Shown here: positions 1 through 7,778 of the stretch, one piece after another
Position numbering within the stretch: position 1 is the first letter of the stretch
How the letters are laid out: every line of letters starts with the position of its first letter
Position numbers and translations under genes: made by a program
Assembly: GCF_022835695.1 (NCBI RefSeq)
Contig: NZ_BQUV01000001.1
Coordinates: 864,641 to 928,640 of the forward strand
DNA: 64,000 bases
Direction of reading: 5' to 3'
Source of the DNA: Bradyrhizobium sp. Ce-3
GTDB lineage: Bacteria > Pseudomonadota > Alphaproteobacteria > Rhizobiales > Xanthobacteraceae
The notes under the pieces: generated by a model
What the model was told of the DNA's origin: nothing
Databases searched by the model: none
What the model saw: the letters and a program-made list of their open reading frames with translations, nothing else

Positions 1-1115
1 TCCAGCCCGAGATTCTTCAGCCCCTCATTGAGCTGACGCAACCGGTCCGCATTGTTGGCGACCGCCTGACGGGCATCCGCCTGCGCGCTGATCGCCTTGT
101 CGCGCTCGCCCATCACGAGATAGGCGCGGACCAGCCGCAGCCAGCCGTCGACGTCGTCGCCATTGGTCTTCAGCCGCGTCGCCAGCCGGTCGACCATACC
201 CTGGATCATGGTGCCGCGGTCGGCCTCGCTCATGTCCTTGGCCGCGGCCATTGCACCATCCGGCAGCGCCGGCGCACTCACGCCGGCGGGCACGGTGCCG
301 CCGACCCGAACCAGCGCGGCCTGCACCAGCGGCCGCCACGGCGCGTCCGACGGCCCCTTCGCCAGCATCTTCTGCCAGAGCGCCGCGGCATCGGCCTTGC
401 GGCCGTCCTGCTCGGCGGCGAGGCCGAGGAAGTAGTTGGCCTTGGCGTCGTCGCCGTTCAGCGCGACCGCGCGCTCGAACTCAGTCTTTGCGTCGGCGGT
501 GACGACGCCGCCGGCACTCCCCAGCAAGGCCTCGCCGAGATCGGCGCGGCGATCGGCAGTTTCGCCGGCATAGGTGATCGCATTGCGATAGGCGCGCACC
601 GCATCATCGTAGCGGCCGAGCCGCGACAGCACCGGCGCCAGCACCGTCCAGCCGCGGCCGTCGGTCGGGTTCTTCTCCAGATGGGCCTCGACCTGTGCGA
701 CCAGGTTGGCGAGCGGCTGGTTGGCATCGGCCACCCGGCTGCGCTCGACGAGCGGGAAGTCGCCGAGCCGCGGCGAGCCGAGCGCGAGATAGAAGCCCGA
801 AGCGATCACCGGCACCCCGACCAGGGCCACGATCGCGGCGGCACGCCGCAGCGTGAGGCTGCCTGTCACCGGGGCGTCACGTCCGCTCTGGTCGGCGGCG
901 GCCAGCAGGCGGCGGCTGATCTCGATCCGCGCCGCATCGGCCTCGGCGGCGCCGATGATCCCCGAGGCCATGTCGCGGTCGATTTCGGCGAGCTGGTCGC
1001 GGTAGACCACGACCTCGCTGCCGCCTGAGTCCGCCCGTCCGCGGCGGCTGAGCGGCCATAGCACGGCAAAGATCGCCGCGACCGTCATCAGCGCGAACAC
1101 AAACCACAGCGTCAT
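1..1115 (-). CDS. ccmI: Cytochrome c-type biogenesis protein CcmI (3' end cut by window edge)
   Basis: CcmI is the inner-membrane apocytochrome c chaperone of the system I (Ccm) maturation pathway. The frame opens with ATG at 1115 (MTLWFVFAL). The first segment, to about residue 20, is a membrane helix. It is followed by the charged YRDQLAEIDRD region typical of CcmI and a second helix near residues 90-110 (AIVALVGVPVIASGFYLAL). The periplasmic part carries TPR-like helices with the signature GWTVLAPVLSRLGRYDDAV and ends in a TPR-rich tail still open at base 1. About 371 codons are visible, close to full family length, so only a few residues are missing. ccmE, ccmF and ccmH would be expected beyond the left edge. 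The family call is firm; the exact end cannot be seen. Confidence 0.88.
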   Translation of the reverse strand, partial: MTLWFVFALMTVAAIFAVLWPLSRRGRADSGGSEVVVYRDQLAEIDRDMASGIIGAAEADAARIEISRRLLAAADQSGRDAPVTGSLTLRRAAAIVALVGVPVIASGFYLALGSPRLGDFPLVERSRVADANQPLANLVAQVEAHLEKNPTDGRGWTVLAPVLSRLGRYDDAVRAYRNAITYAGETADRRADLGEALLGSAGGVVTADAKTEFERAVALNGDDAKANYFLGLAAEQDGRKADAAALWQKMLAKGPSDAPWRPLVQAALVRVGGTVPAGVSAPALPDGAMAAAKDMSEADRGTMIQGMVDRLATRLKTNGDDVDGWLRLVRAYLVMGERDKAISAQADARQAVANNADRLRQLNEGLKNLGL

Positions 1116-1610
1116 CAAGCGGTTCCCGGATGGAACGGCGGCTTCCGGCAAGCCGCCTTAGAATCGCTTTACACTACCGGTGGCGAGCCCGGCAATTGAC
1201 AATTGCTGGATCGACCGAAGGTCGAAATCAGGCGGCTTTCGGTGCCGGTCCGGCGGTATTGCAACGGCGTCTCCGGGCGAAGGCGTCTGCGACCAAAATA
1301 TCGAAAACAACCCCATGCACAGTAGCCGGCGGCCTCCGGCGCTCGATTGACGGTTGACACGTCGGGCAACTCAGTGCCACACTTCCATTATTCCGAAATT
1401 GCGCGAATGCGTGTCGGCCGGCCTTGGCGGCGTCGTCGGTTTGCCGTCGAACATGCTTGCGAACTACGGTGCATTTAATTGTTTGACCGATAAGGGCGCG
1501 ACTTTGCAATTGAATGCACTGTCACCGTAATCCCGAAGACCCTAGTCTCCACCAAAAGAGGTGCGAGCTCTCTGGCGCGGACAAGACGCGGGAGGCGGCC
1601 GACAGGGCAT
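1116..1610. other. Intergenic region, no gene seen
   Basis: This stretch of about 500 bases lies upstream of ccmI. It is less GC-rich than the surrounding genes. Short frames on both strands lack a ribosome binding site or recognisable composition. It probably holds the ccmI promoter. I see no strong terminator or RNA gene. Confidence 0.4.
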
Positions 1611-1832
1611 TCAAGTCCGTCGTGAAGCCGCGACCCGAGTCCAGATGAACCCGATTAACAACCACCCGCCGACGTCGCCAATAGCGAGATAGAATCCTTC
1701 GACCCAAATCGCGATAAGAAATGTCAATATCCCGATAACGGCGAGAGAGCAGTAACCAGCAATTTCCATCCAGCGCGGGTACATGGATCGTAACTCATAA
1801 TTCCGGCCGACCTTATCACCTTTGGTACGCAT
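1611..1832 (-). CDS. Possible small two-helix membrane protein
   Basis: A 73-residue frame begins MRTKGDKVG; an internal start at MYPRWMEIAG is equally possible. It contains two hydrophobic stretches (GYCSLAVIGILTFLIAIWV and FYLAIGDVGGWLLIGFIW) ending in a basic tail (RVAASRRT), a positive-inside arrangement that random frames seldom show. The DNA is less GC-rich than its neighbours. I recognise no family, and no clear Shine-Dalgarno sequence precedes either start. It stands alone, so it may be an unannotated small membrane protein or a chance frame. Confidence 0.35.
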   Translation of the reverse strand: MRTKGDKVGRNYELRSMYPRWMEIAGYCSLAVIGILTFLIAIWVEGFYLAIGDVGGWLLIGFIWTRVAASRRT

Positions 1833-1912
1833 CAGGGGCCTAACGACGTGATACGACCGCGCGACCGCCTGTGCCGCGCCGCGTCAAAGCTTCCCCACTT
1901 TTCCTAGTATCG

Positions 1913-3307
1913 CTACCCCGCCCGCGACGACTTCCGCTCGCCGGTGACCGCATTCTCCGCCGCCCGGTTCATCAGCGAGGCGTAGTCGTGGCCGAACAGC
2001 ACCTCGCAGAAGCGGATCGCGGCCTTGACCTGCTGCTGGCGGAAGGCGCGGACCCGGGCGTCGCCACCGCGCAATGATTGCACCAGCCCCTCGGTCGACT
2101 GCTCGACGTAATGTTGCAGGTCGGAGAAGGTGCGCAGCGTCACCTCGTTGATGGCGAGCTCGCTGGCATAGGTGCGGCACACCGCGACGAAATCGATCAG
2201 GGCGGCGGCGTCCTCGACCTCGGACGCATCGATCTTGGCGCCGGCCGTGATGTCCTTGTCGGCGCGCTGACGCAGGATGCGGCGGACCCGGCCCGGCACG
2301 CTGTCGATCTCCGATTGCAGCGCGTTGGAGGTATCGGCCCGCACCGACGTCAGCTGGCGGCCCCAGGTCGAATCGTTGCGCAGATCGAGCTCGGTGCGCA
2401 GGCCGCGGACGCCGTCATGCAGGGTCTTGAGCTGTTCGCCGACATAGTCGAAATGCCCGCGCTTGATGTCGGTGCGCAGGCAGGCGGCGACGAATGACAG
2501 ATCATGCAGCGCGACGGTGACGGCGATGCCGTACGGCGTTGCCGCAACCCGCAGCTCGTCGTCGGAGGCCGCCATCTTGATCGCGAGGCGGATGATCTGC
2601 CATGGCGCGGCGAGCCGCTGCGTGATCAATGACAGCGCGAACGGCAGCAGTTGCGGCGTCTGCAGCGACGGCAGCTTCAGCGCCTCCATCGCCGAGGCGA
2701 TCTGGGAATCGGCGAACACGCGGATCTGGCTCGGCAGCCGGCTGCCCAGGGTCTCCAGCGCCTCGCGGGCCTGCAGCACGAGGCCGATCGGCAGCAAATC
2801 CTCGACCACGCTCGGCGGGCCGACGCGCGCCAGCGCGCGCTGCCGGTCGTCCTGGCTCGGCCCCGCGATCTTGAGAATGGCTTCCGCAGCCGCCAGCTGG
2901 AATTTTCGCGCGGCGACCTCCATCGGGCCGCTCTCCGAGGCCACCGCCAGCGCCGCCTCGAATTCGCGGGCCGCCTCGGGCGCGCCCTCGCGGGCCAGCC
3001 ACTGCCAGATCGGCAGCAGCGAGGCGCGCCGGAGCTGGCCCGGCCGGGTCGGGAAATTGGTCTCGGCAAGGAACGGCTCGAGCGGCCGGAACAGCAGCCG
3101 CGCCGGGTCGTCGCTGCGCGGCGGGATCGCCTCGTCCTGCTCGGCGCCGCGCACGATCTTGCGCAGCTGCTCCAGCACCAGATTGGCGACCGCGATGTCC
3201 TGGCCACGTTCGACGGCGCGCTCCAGCTCGCGCATCAGCAGCGCCTGCGATTGCGGCGGAAGCTGCGCGAGATAATCCCTCAGCCGCTCGGTCGATTTCT
3301 GGCTCAT
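1913..3307 (-). CDS. Conserved hypothetical protein, 464 aa
   Basis: The start is at MSQKSTERLRDYL (3307). Upstream extension of the frame reads through hairpins and non-coding composition, so longer starts are rejected. The protein is soluble and mostly helical, with no signal peptide or membrane segment. It has an N-terminal acidic and leucine-rich region (LPPQSQALLMRELERA), a long alpha-helical middle (IWQWLAREGAPEAAREFEAAL), and a C-terminal part with CRTDIKRGHFDYVGEQLKTL and a final helix around FCEVLFGHDYASL. I do not recognise the family or any catalytic motif. It resembles the long helical hypothetical proteins found as single-copy genes in Bradyrhizobiaceae. It is monocistronic, with several terminator-like hairpins beyond its 5' side. 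Confidence 0.75.
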   Translation of the reverse strand: MSQKSTERLRDYLAQLPPQSQALLMRELERAVERGQDIAVANLVLEQLRKIVRGAEQDEAIPPRSDDPARLLFRPLEPFLAETNFPTRPGQLRRASLLPIWQWLAREGAPEAAREFEAALAVASESGPMEVAARKFQLAAAEAILKIAGPSQDDRQRALARVGPPSVVEDLLPIGLVLQAREALETLGSRLPSQIRVFADSQIASAMEALKLPSLQTPQLLPFALSLITQRLAAPWQIIRLAIKMAASDDELRVAATPYGIAVTVALHDLSFVAACLRTDIKRGHFDYVGEQLKTLHDGVRGLRTELDLRNDSTWGRQLTSVRADTSNALQSEIDSVPGRVRRILRQRADKDITAGAKIDASEVEDAAALIDFVAVCRTYASELAINEVTLRTFSDLQHYVEQSTEGLVQSLRGGDARVRAFRQQQVKAAIRFCEVLFGHDYASLMNRAAENAVTGERKSSRAG

Positions 3308-3583
3308 GCCCGGTCGCGAAAACTTGGTGCCCGGCAAACGCCGCAGCCCGTCCGCCCGCGATGATAGCGGCCGGCGCGTTAAGAAGGCGTTTAGTAATAT
3401 TGACGGCGTCGCGCCCCAAAAGGCGGCGGTTCGGCGCGGCAACGGGAATAAAGAACGGCTCCGGCATTGCCTCCAAGGCTGCTGGGGCCGTTTCCTTGCG
3501 CACCACAGGAACGAGGCGTGTCGGCTGGCGGTTGCTTTATGTCCGGCGTCCCCGCCGGGTGCGTCGGATGACGTATGCGAACT

Positions 3584-3624
3584 CGGCCCCGGCTTGTGCC
3601 CCCTCGCTGGGGCCGCCTCTTTTT
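3584..3624 (+). terminator. Rho-independent terminator-like hairpin
   Basis: The stem CGGCCCCGGC pairs with GCTGGGGCCG (one G-T pair) and is followed by CCTCTTTTT on the plus strand. No plus-strand gene is seen just upstream, so what transcript it ends is unknown. Confidence 0.5.
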
Positions 3625-3698
3625 CACGGTTAGGAACAGCCCCGGTGACGTTCCGTTGTCGCGTGGTCCCGGTGCTCAAGACGGACAGCACCTGGACA

Positions 3699-3737
3699 CG
3701 GCCTCAGCGCTCCCCCGGGCGCTGGGGCCGTTTCTTT
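3699..3737 (+). terminator. Rho-independent terminator-like hairpin
   Basis: The stem CGGCCTCAGCGC pairs with GCGCTGGGGCCG around a short C-rich loop and is followed by TTTCTTT. The arms match those of the hairpin at 4395-4435, so this is one member of a small repeated family. Confidence 0.55.
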
Positions 3738-3914
3738 GGCGCGAAGAAGAAAGGTTCGGCATTTGCCGTTGCAACTAGCGGCACGGCGTCCAGCAAATCA
3801 TCGATAGTCCAAAGCCGCTCAGCAGCACCAAGCGCGACGGCTGGCGCGGTCCACAGCGCCTCATGCACGCAGCAGACCACGAAGGAATGAAAGAGGCCGT
3901 CGACTGAGGTGGCC

Positions 3915-4145
3915 TTACTGTTTCGTTCCGTGGAACACGAAGGCAGCTTGAAACAGCAGCCCCTGATTGGTTCGAACTTCGACTGTCACGTCGTGATCGT
4001 CGCCAGAGCGGCCTGCGTCTCGTGCGATGTCGGCCATTGTATGTGCCGCTTCCACCTTGGCGTCTCGCAGGTTGGTCAATTCCAGTCCTTCTTCATCGGG
4101 GTAAAAATATCCATCGTCTCGGATGTCGAAGAAATAGCGGATCAT
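3915..4145 (-). CDS. DUF6894-like small protein, 76 aa
   Basis: The start is ATG at 4145 (MIRYFFDIRDDGYFYPDEEG), preceded by a GGGGGA ribosome binding site. An in-frame ATG 29 codons upstream lacks one and precedes non-conserved sequence. The N-terminal pattern (Y-F-F-D-I-R-D, then P-D-E-E-G-L-E-L and an A-rich helix with MADIARDAGRS) is the layout of the DUF6894 family, whose short members occur in many copies in Bradyrhizobium and Methylobacterium. The function is unknown. It is a single soluble domain, and nothing in the neighbourhood suggests an operon. Confidence 0.72.
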   Translation of the reverse strand: MIRYFFDIRDDGYFYPDEEGLELTNLRDAKVEAAHTMADIARDAGRSGDDHDVTVEVRTNQGLLFQAAFVFHGTKQ

Positions 4146-4737
4146 CGTTGGTCCCCCGTCTGTCAGAGGCGGGAGCGCATAGAAACTCTCAGCCACCGGC
4201 GCCCGGTATAGTTGTCGGTGATATGTCGACAACCAGGGCCTCCCTGGAGGCGTTCCTATACAGTTGACTGGAACTCCACCAAGCCGGGTGCTGTCCTGAT
4301 ACGGACACGCGCTCCGACAAACCAGGACAGACGGTGAAACACCGGGGAGACGGACCTGTCATAATCTGCAATCCTCACAACACGGCGCGGTGAGCGGCCT
4401 CAGCGTTCGTTCCAACGCGCTGGGGCCGTTTTCTTGTCACCGTGCTTCTACGGAATCTGCTTTGGGGGCAAAGAGGTTTAGTGTCCCACACCGGGCTATT
4501 TCATAAAGATCATTTTTTTTGATTATCCGGCAGGGGGTCGCTTACGCAGGCGGCCCCTATTTTATCTGCGGCCCTCGCTACGCGGCGGAGATTGCAGTGA
4601 GCCCCGCATGCGCTCACAGCAGCGGCGTGGTGATCCAGCTGCTTTGAAAAGCCGTTGGTGAGGCGCGTAGAGCGCTTCTGCGTCGCGTCCACTATTCACC
4701 GCGCCCCGCCCGCTCCGATGACGTCGGCAAAGAGCTT
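4146..4737. other. Intergenic region, one terminator-like hairpin
   Basis: No convincing gene was found. Two short minus-strand frames between 4510 and 4777 are cysteine- and arginine-rich without a ribosome binding site and were not accepted. The stretch carries the hairpin at 4395-4435. Confidence 0.4.
4395..4435 (+). terminator. Rho-independent terminator-like hairpin
   Basis: The stem CGGCCTCAGCG pairs with CGCTGGGGCCG (one G-T pair) and is followed by TTTTCTT. It is almost the same element as at 3699-3737. No plus-strand gene precedes it, so a small RNA or a spread repeat is possible. Confidence 0.55.
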
Positions 4738-4944
4738 CTACGTCGTGGATGATTGAAGCGCCCCAGCACGCAGCCATTCGGTCATGCTGGCGCCAGCCTC
4801 AGCTTGCCGGGCCAGCTTCAGGAGCGCTTCTCTCTCGGTACCTGGGGCGAGCGCCGCGGCCTGTTGGCGTAGCTCTCTGGCTCTCTCAACAAGGCGCGCT
4901 TCAAGTGAATTGGTGTGCCTGACCCGACGTCTAATTTGGCCCAT
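4738..4944 (-). CDS. Small conserved hypothetical protein, 68 aa
   Basis: The start is ATG at 4944 (MGQIRRRVRHTNSLEARLV), with a GGGAGGA ribosome binding site about 12 bases upstream; a farther start at 5007 is not supported. The short helical protein has the pattern LEARLVERARELRQQAAALAPG followed by REALLKLARQAEAGASMTEWL. This resembles small alpha-helical proteins common in Bradyrhizobium that have a similar Arg-Glu-Gln helix and a C-terminal EWL element. The function is unknown. It lies 68 bases after the 56-aa gene on the same strand and may share its promoter, which carries a FixK/FNR-like box. Confidence 0.65.
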   Translation of the reverse strand: MGQIRRRVRHTNSLEARLVERARELRQQAAALAPGTEREALLKLARQAEAGASMTEWLRAGALQSSTT

Positions 4945-5012
4945 GTGACCGTTTTCCTCCCTGAGTTCCTTACGGGAACAGGGCTGTAAATCGGCACGGA
5001 AACGCAAAGTTC

Positions 5013-5183
5013 CTATCGAGCTTCTTTCATGGTCCGCTCGACTTCATCGGCTAGCGTTCGGTGATGTGCGGCCAACTTGGCGAACAGTTCTTTCTTGGCC
5101 TTATTGGTCGCCAGCTTGCTGATTAGCTCGCACTCTTCCGCCTCGACACGAAGCTTCTCCAAATGTGCCTGCATGTCCTTCAT
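5013..5183 (-). CDS. Small conserved hypothetical protein, 56 aa
   Basis: The start is taken at MKDMQAHLEKLRVEAEECEL (5183), because the upstream part of the open frame has coding-unlike composition. It is a single helical hairpin: the first helix has a conserved-looking Cys (AEECELI), the middle has TNKAKKELFAKLA, and the end is HHRTLADEVERTMKEA. The same architecture is found in small Bradyrhizobium proteins that frequently sit next to regulators. The function is unknown. A near-perfect FixK/FNR box lies 109 bases upstream, which suggests low-oxygen expression. Confidence 0.65.
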   Translation of the reverse strand: MKDMQAHLEKLRVEAEECELISKLATNKAKKELFAKLAAHHRTLADEVERTMKEAR

Positions 5184-5291
5184 GGGCAGTCTCCCGAGAT
5201 TGGGGGCATGATTGCACGGGGAACAAGCCGCACGATACGACTTCTGCAACTCCGGCTCCCACGGAGAACCCCGGGATTGGATCTAGATCCT

Positions 5292-5305
5292 TTGATCTAG
5301 ATCAT
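5292..5305 (-). promoter_or_regulatory. FixK/FNR-type box
   Basis: TTGATCTAGATCAT matches the FNR/FixK consensus TTGAT-N4-ATCAA at all but the last position. It lies upstream of the minus-strand 56-aa gene. A second short palindrome, GGATCTAGATCC, sits at 5279-5290, just inside it. The regulator and target gene are inferred. Confidence 0.55.
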
Positions 5306-5392
5306 GGGCAAGAACAGATGGCGTTTCACGCGGGGTCACATACGGACAGGCCTTGCGACCGCCGTTCAACCGAATTCCATCATGCCCATGCC

Positions 5393-6769
5393 CTACACCG
5401 CCGGCAGCATGAGTTCGGCCCGCAAGCCGCCGATCGGCGCGTCGTTCAGGGCGAGCTTGCCGCCATAGAGGCCGGCGAGATCGGTCACGATCGACAGGCC
5501 GAGCCCCGAGCCGGGCTTGGATTCGTCGAGCCGCTGGCCGCGCCGCGACACCTGGGCGCGCTCGGCCTCGGACAGGCCGCGTCCGTCGTCATCGACCACG
5601 ATGCGCAGCCGGGGACCCGCGCCCGACGCCTCCGGCGGGACCACGCTGACCTCGATGAACACCTGCGAGGACGCCCATTTGCAGGCGTTGTCGACGAGAT
5701 TGCCGACCATCTCCTCGAGGTCCTGCCGCTCGCCGCGAAACCGCGCCGCCGGATCGGCCTTCGCCTCGATCGAGAGGTCGCGGTCGCGATGGATCTTCTC
5801 CATGGTCCGGCGCAGCGCCTCGATCGCGGGTGCGACGTCGGTGATGGTGCTGACGATGGTGGCACGGGCGGCGATCCGCGCCCGCTCCAGGTGATGGGCG
5901 ACCTGGTCCCGCATCAGATCGGCCTGCTCCAGCACCTTGCTGGCGAAGGGATCGGCGGCGTGCGCGCCCGCCTCGTTCACGATCACCGACAGCGGCGTCT
6001 TGATCGCGTGGGCGAGGTTGCCGACATGGGTGCGCGAGCGCTCGACGATCTCCCGGTTGGCATCGATCAGCGCGTTGGTCTCGCGCGCCAGCGGCGCGAT
6101 CTCGACCGGGAACCGGCCCTCCAGCCGCTCGGCCCGGCCGGAGCGGATATCGGCAATCGAGTCGGAAATGCGCTTGAGCGGCGCCAGGCCATAGCGGACC
6201 TGGAAGATCGTGGTCAGCAGCAGCACGATGCCCAGCGCCGCGAAGGTGCCGCCGAGGTAGTAATCGAAGCTGCGGGTCTCGTCGAAGATCTCGGTGGCGT
6301 CGCCGGCGACGCTGACCAGGAACTTGCCGTCGGCGCCGAGATCGACCGGCCGCTCCACCACGCGCAGGCTCTGGCCCTCGGGTCCATCGACATAGCCGAG
6401 GCGGACGCCGGCAGCGGTCAGCTCGGCGCCGTGCTCCTCGAGCTTGGGCAGCTTCTTGTCCCACAGCGAGCGCGAGGCCCGGGTCTCGCCCTTCTCGGTG
6501 TCGGTGCGGGTGATCTGCCAGTACCAGCCCGACAGCGGCAGGTCGAACAGCGGCTCGCCGAGCGACTGGAACTGGCGGTCCGCCGGCTCGTCCGGCGTCG
6601 CCACCTCGGCGATCAGGGTGCGCAGATAGAGATTGAGCCTGCGGTCGAAGGCGCGCTCGGTGGCGTCGCGATAGACCGACGACAGGATGACGCCGGTTAT
6701 CGCCAGGATCACCACCACCCAGGCGGTCGCCGAGACGAACAGGCGGGTTGCAAGCGAGCTGCCGCCCAT
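5393..6769 (-). CDS. feuQ: Sensor histidine kinase, FeuQ-like
   Basis: This is the membrane sensor of a two-component pair. The 458-aa protein has helices near residues 12-32 and 172-190 flanking a periplasmic sensor domain of about 140 residues. A HAMP-like linker (PLKRISDSIADIRSGRAERL) follows. The phosphoacceptor is His254 in GNLAHAIKTPL. The ATP-binding N box (NLVDNACKWA), the DDDGRGLS segment and the GSGLGLSIV G box complete the kinase. This arrangement matches PhoQ-type kinases and the rhizobial FeuQ. In Sinorhizobium the FeuP/FeuQ pair controls export of cyclic glucan, so a role in envelope or osmotic adaptation is a fair inference here. It lies downstream of feuP on the same strand, but an unusual gap of about 346 bases with a repeat separates them. 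Confidence 0.85.
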   Translation of the reverse strand: MGGSSLATRLFVSATAWVVVILAITGVILSSVYRDATERAFDRRLNLYLRTLIAEVATPDEPADRQFQSLGEPLFDLPLSGWYWQITRTDTEKGETRASRSLWDKKLPKLEEHGAELTAAGVRLGYVDGPEGQSLRVVERPVDLGADGKFLVSVAGDATEIFDETRSFDYYLGGTFAALGIVLLLTTIFQVRYGLAPLKRISDSIADIRSGRAERLEGRFPVEIAPLARETNALIDANREIVERSRTHVGNLAHAIKTPLSVIVNEAGAHAADPFASKVLEQADLMRDQVAHHLERARIAARATIVSTITDVAPAIEALRRTMEKIHRDRDLSIEAKADPAARFRGERQDLEEMVGNLVDNACKWASSQVFIEVSVVPPEASGAGPRLRIVVDDDGRGLSEAERAQVSRRGQRLDESKPGSGLGLSIVTDLAGLYGGKLALNDAPIGGLRAELMLPAV

Positions 6770-6889
6770 CAGAGCACGGGCTCAAAGAGCGTGTCAGCCG
6801 CAACAGACGTCAGGGATCCAAACATTGGCGAATCCAGTTCTCCCGGCGCGGATCATGCCAATGCCCGTGGACGCCGATCAAGCGCTTCA

Positions 6890-6921
6890 AGAGCATGATC
6901 CGATTGAATAGGACATGCTCT
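6890..6921. repeat. Short inverted repeat AGAGCATG...CATGCTCT
   Basis: Eight-base arms flank a 16-base spacer (GATCCGATTGAATAGG-like). The AGAGCATGATCCG arm is a motif I recognise from intergenic repeats of Bradyrhizobium and relatives. It may act as an RNA processing or termination hairpin after a feuP transcript. Confidence 0.45.
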
Positions 6922-6992
6922 CATCCTGTTGTTTGGCCGCACTTTTTGTCTGACCACGCATTCTTCATGTGAAGACGTTCCAGCGATACAAT

Positions 6993-7093
6993 CGTCATTC
7001 CCCGCGAATGCGGGGAATCCAGTACGCCGCGGCCCCTCGATAAAACATCGGCGTCTCTGGAATCCTGGATCGTCCGCCTTCGCGGACGATGAC
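6993..7093. repeat. Mosaic palindromic intergenic repeat
   Basis: The element runs from CGTCATTCCCCGCGAATGCG to CCGCCTTCGCGGACGATGAC. Its ends form two nested hairpins (CCCCGCGAATGCGGGG and GTCCGCCTTCGCGGAC), and inner arms (AATCCAGTACGCCGCGG, TCTGGAATCCTGGAT) also pair in part. This is the layout of the short palindromic elements scattered through Bradyrhizobium intergenic regions. It is not coding. Confidence 0.6.
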
Positions 7094-7115
7094 ACCGAAT
7101 GAAACGCAACTGTAA

Positions 7116-7778
7116 TTAGGTCGGCGGCGACAGCATGTAGCCGAGGCCGCGAACCGTCTGGATGATATCGACTTCCAGCTTCTTGCGGATGCGGCCGACG
7201 AACACCTCGATGGTGTTGGAGTCGCGGTCGAAGTCCTGATCGTAGAGATGTTCGACCAGTTCGGTGCGCGAGACCACCCGGCCGGTGTGATGCATCAGAT
7301 AATCGAGCAGATTGTACTCGTGCGAGGTCAGCTTGATCGGGTTGCCGTTGACGGTGACCCGCTTGGTGCGGGTGTTGAGCGCCACCGGCCCGCACACCAG
7401 CTCGACCTGGGCATGCCCGGTTGCGCGGCGCAGCAGCGCGCGGATCCGCGCCAGCACCTCCTCGAGATGGAACGGTTTTGCGACATAATCGTCGGCGCCG
7501 GCATCGAAGCCCTGAACCTTGTCGCTCCAGCGGTCGCGCGCGGTGAGGATCAGCACCGGCATCACCCGCTTGTTCCGCCGCCAGGCCTCCAGCACCGAGA
7601 TACCGTCCATCTTCGGCAGGCCGATATCCAGCACGACGGCGTCGTAGGGCTCGCTATCGCCCAGGAAATGCCCTTCCTCGCCGTCGAACGCGCGATCGAC
7701 CACATAGCCGGCGTCCGTCAGCGCGGTGGTGAGCTGGCGGTTCAGATCCGGATCATCCTCAACGACGAGCAGACGCAC
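7116..7778 (-). CDS. feuP: Response regulator, OmpR/PhoB family, FeuP-like
   Basis: The 220-aa DNA-binding response regulator has an N-terminal receiver domain with acidic pocket residues (VVEDDPD), phosphoacceptor Asp51 in AVVLDIGLPK, and the conserved Thr and Lys (LTARD, VAKPF). A linker leads to a C-terminal winged helix (KLTSHEYNLLDYLMHHTGRVV, then RDSNTIEVFVGRIRKKL and VRGLGYML). The sequence pattern, notably YVVDRAFDGEEG and FDRDSNTIEVFVGR, is that of the PhoP/FeuP branch. It acts in the cytoplasm as the partner of the kinase downstream. In Sinorhizobium FeuP activates the cyclic glucan exporter gene ndvA. The ATG at 7778 follows a GGAGG-like site. Confidence 0.88.
   Translation of the reverse strand: MRLLVVEDDPDLNRQLTTALTDAGYVVDRAFDGEEGHFLGDSEPYDAVVLDIGLPKMDGISVLEAWRRNKRVMPVLILTARDRWSDKVQGFDAGADDYVAKPFHLEEVLARIRALLRRATGHAQVELVCGPVALNTRTKRVTVNGNPIKLTSHEYNLLDYLMHHTGRVVSRTELVEHLYDQDFDRDSNTIEVFVGRIRKKLEVDIIQTVRGLGYMLSPPT

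Larger units (their letters stand above)
3308..3914. other. Intergenic region with repeated terminator-like hairpins
   Basis: No gene is supported here. The stretch contains three copies of a GCTGGGGCCG core followed by pyrimidine-rich tails, near 3478, 3606 and 3721. The last two form strong stem-loops, listed separately. A few short plus-strand frames cross the hairpins and have no ribosome binding site. Confidence 0.45.
6770..7115. other. Gap between feuP and feuQ filled by repeats
   Basis: In most relatives I would expect the two genes to be close. Here the gap holds a palindromic element and a mosaic intergenic repeat, listed separately. No gene was found in it. The frame that runs on from the 3' end of feuP into this gap is non-coding in composition. 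Confidence 0.5.

Noticed and set aside
3306-3890. Plus-strand frame of 194 codons across the hairpin region
   Set aside because: It runs through strong stem-loops with T-tails and has no ribosome binding site.
5165-6898. Plus-strand open frame of about 577 codons over feuQ
   Set aside because: It is an antisense shadow of the kinase gene, which has all expected domains and a consistent start and stop. The predicted peptide is Arg/His/Gln-rich with no domain.
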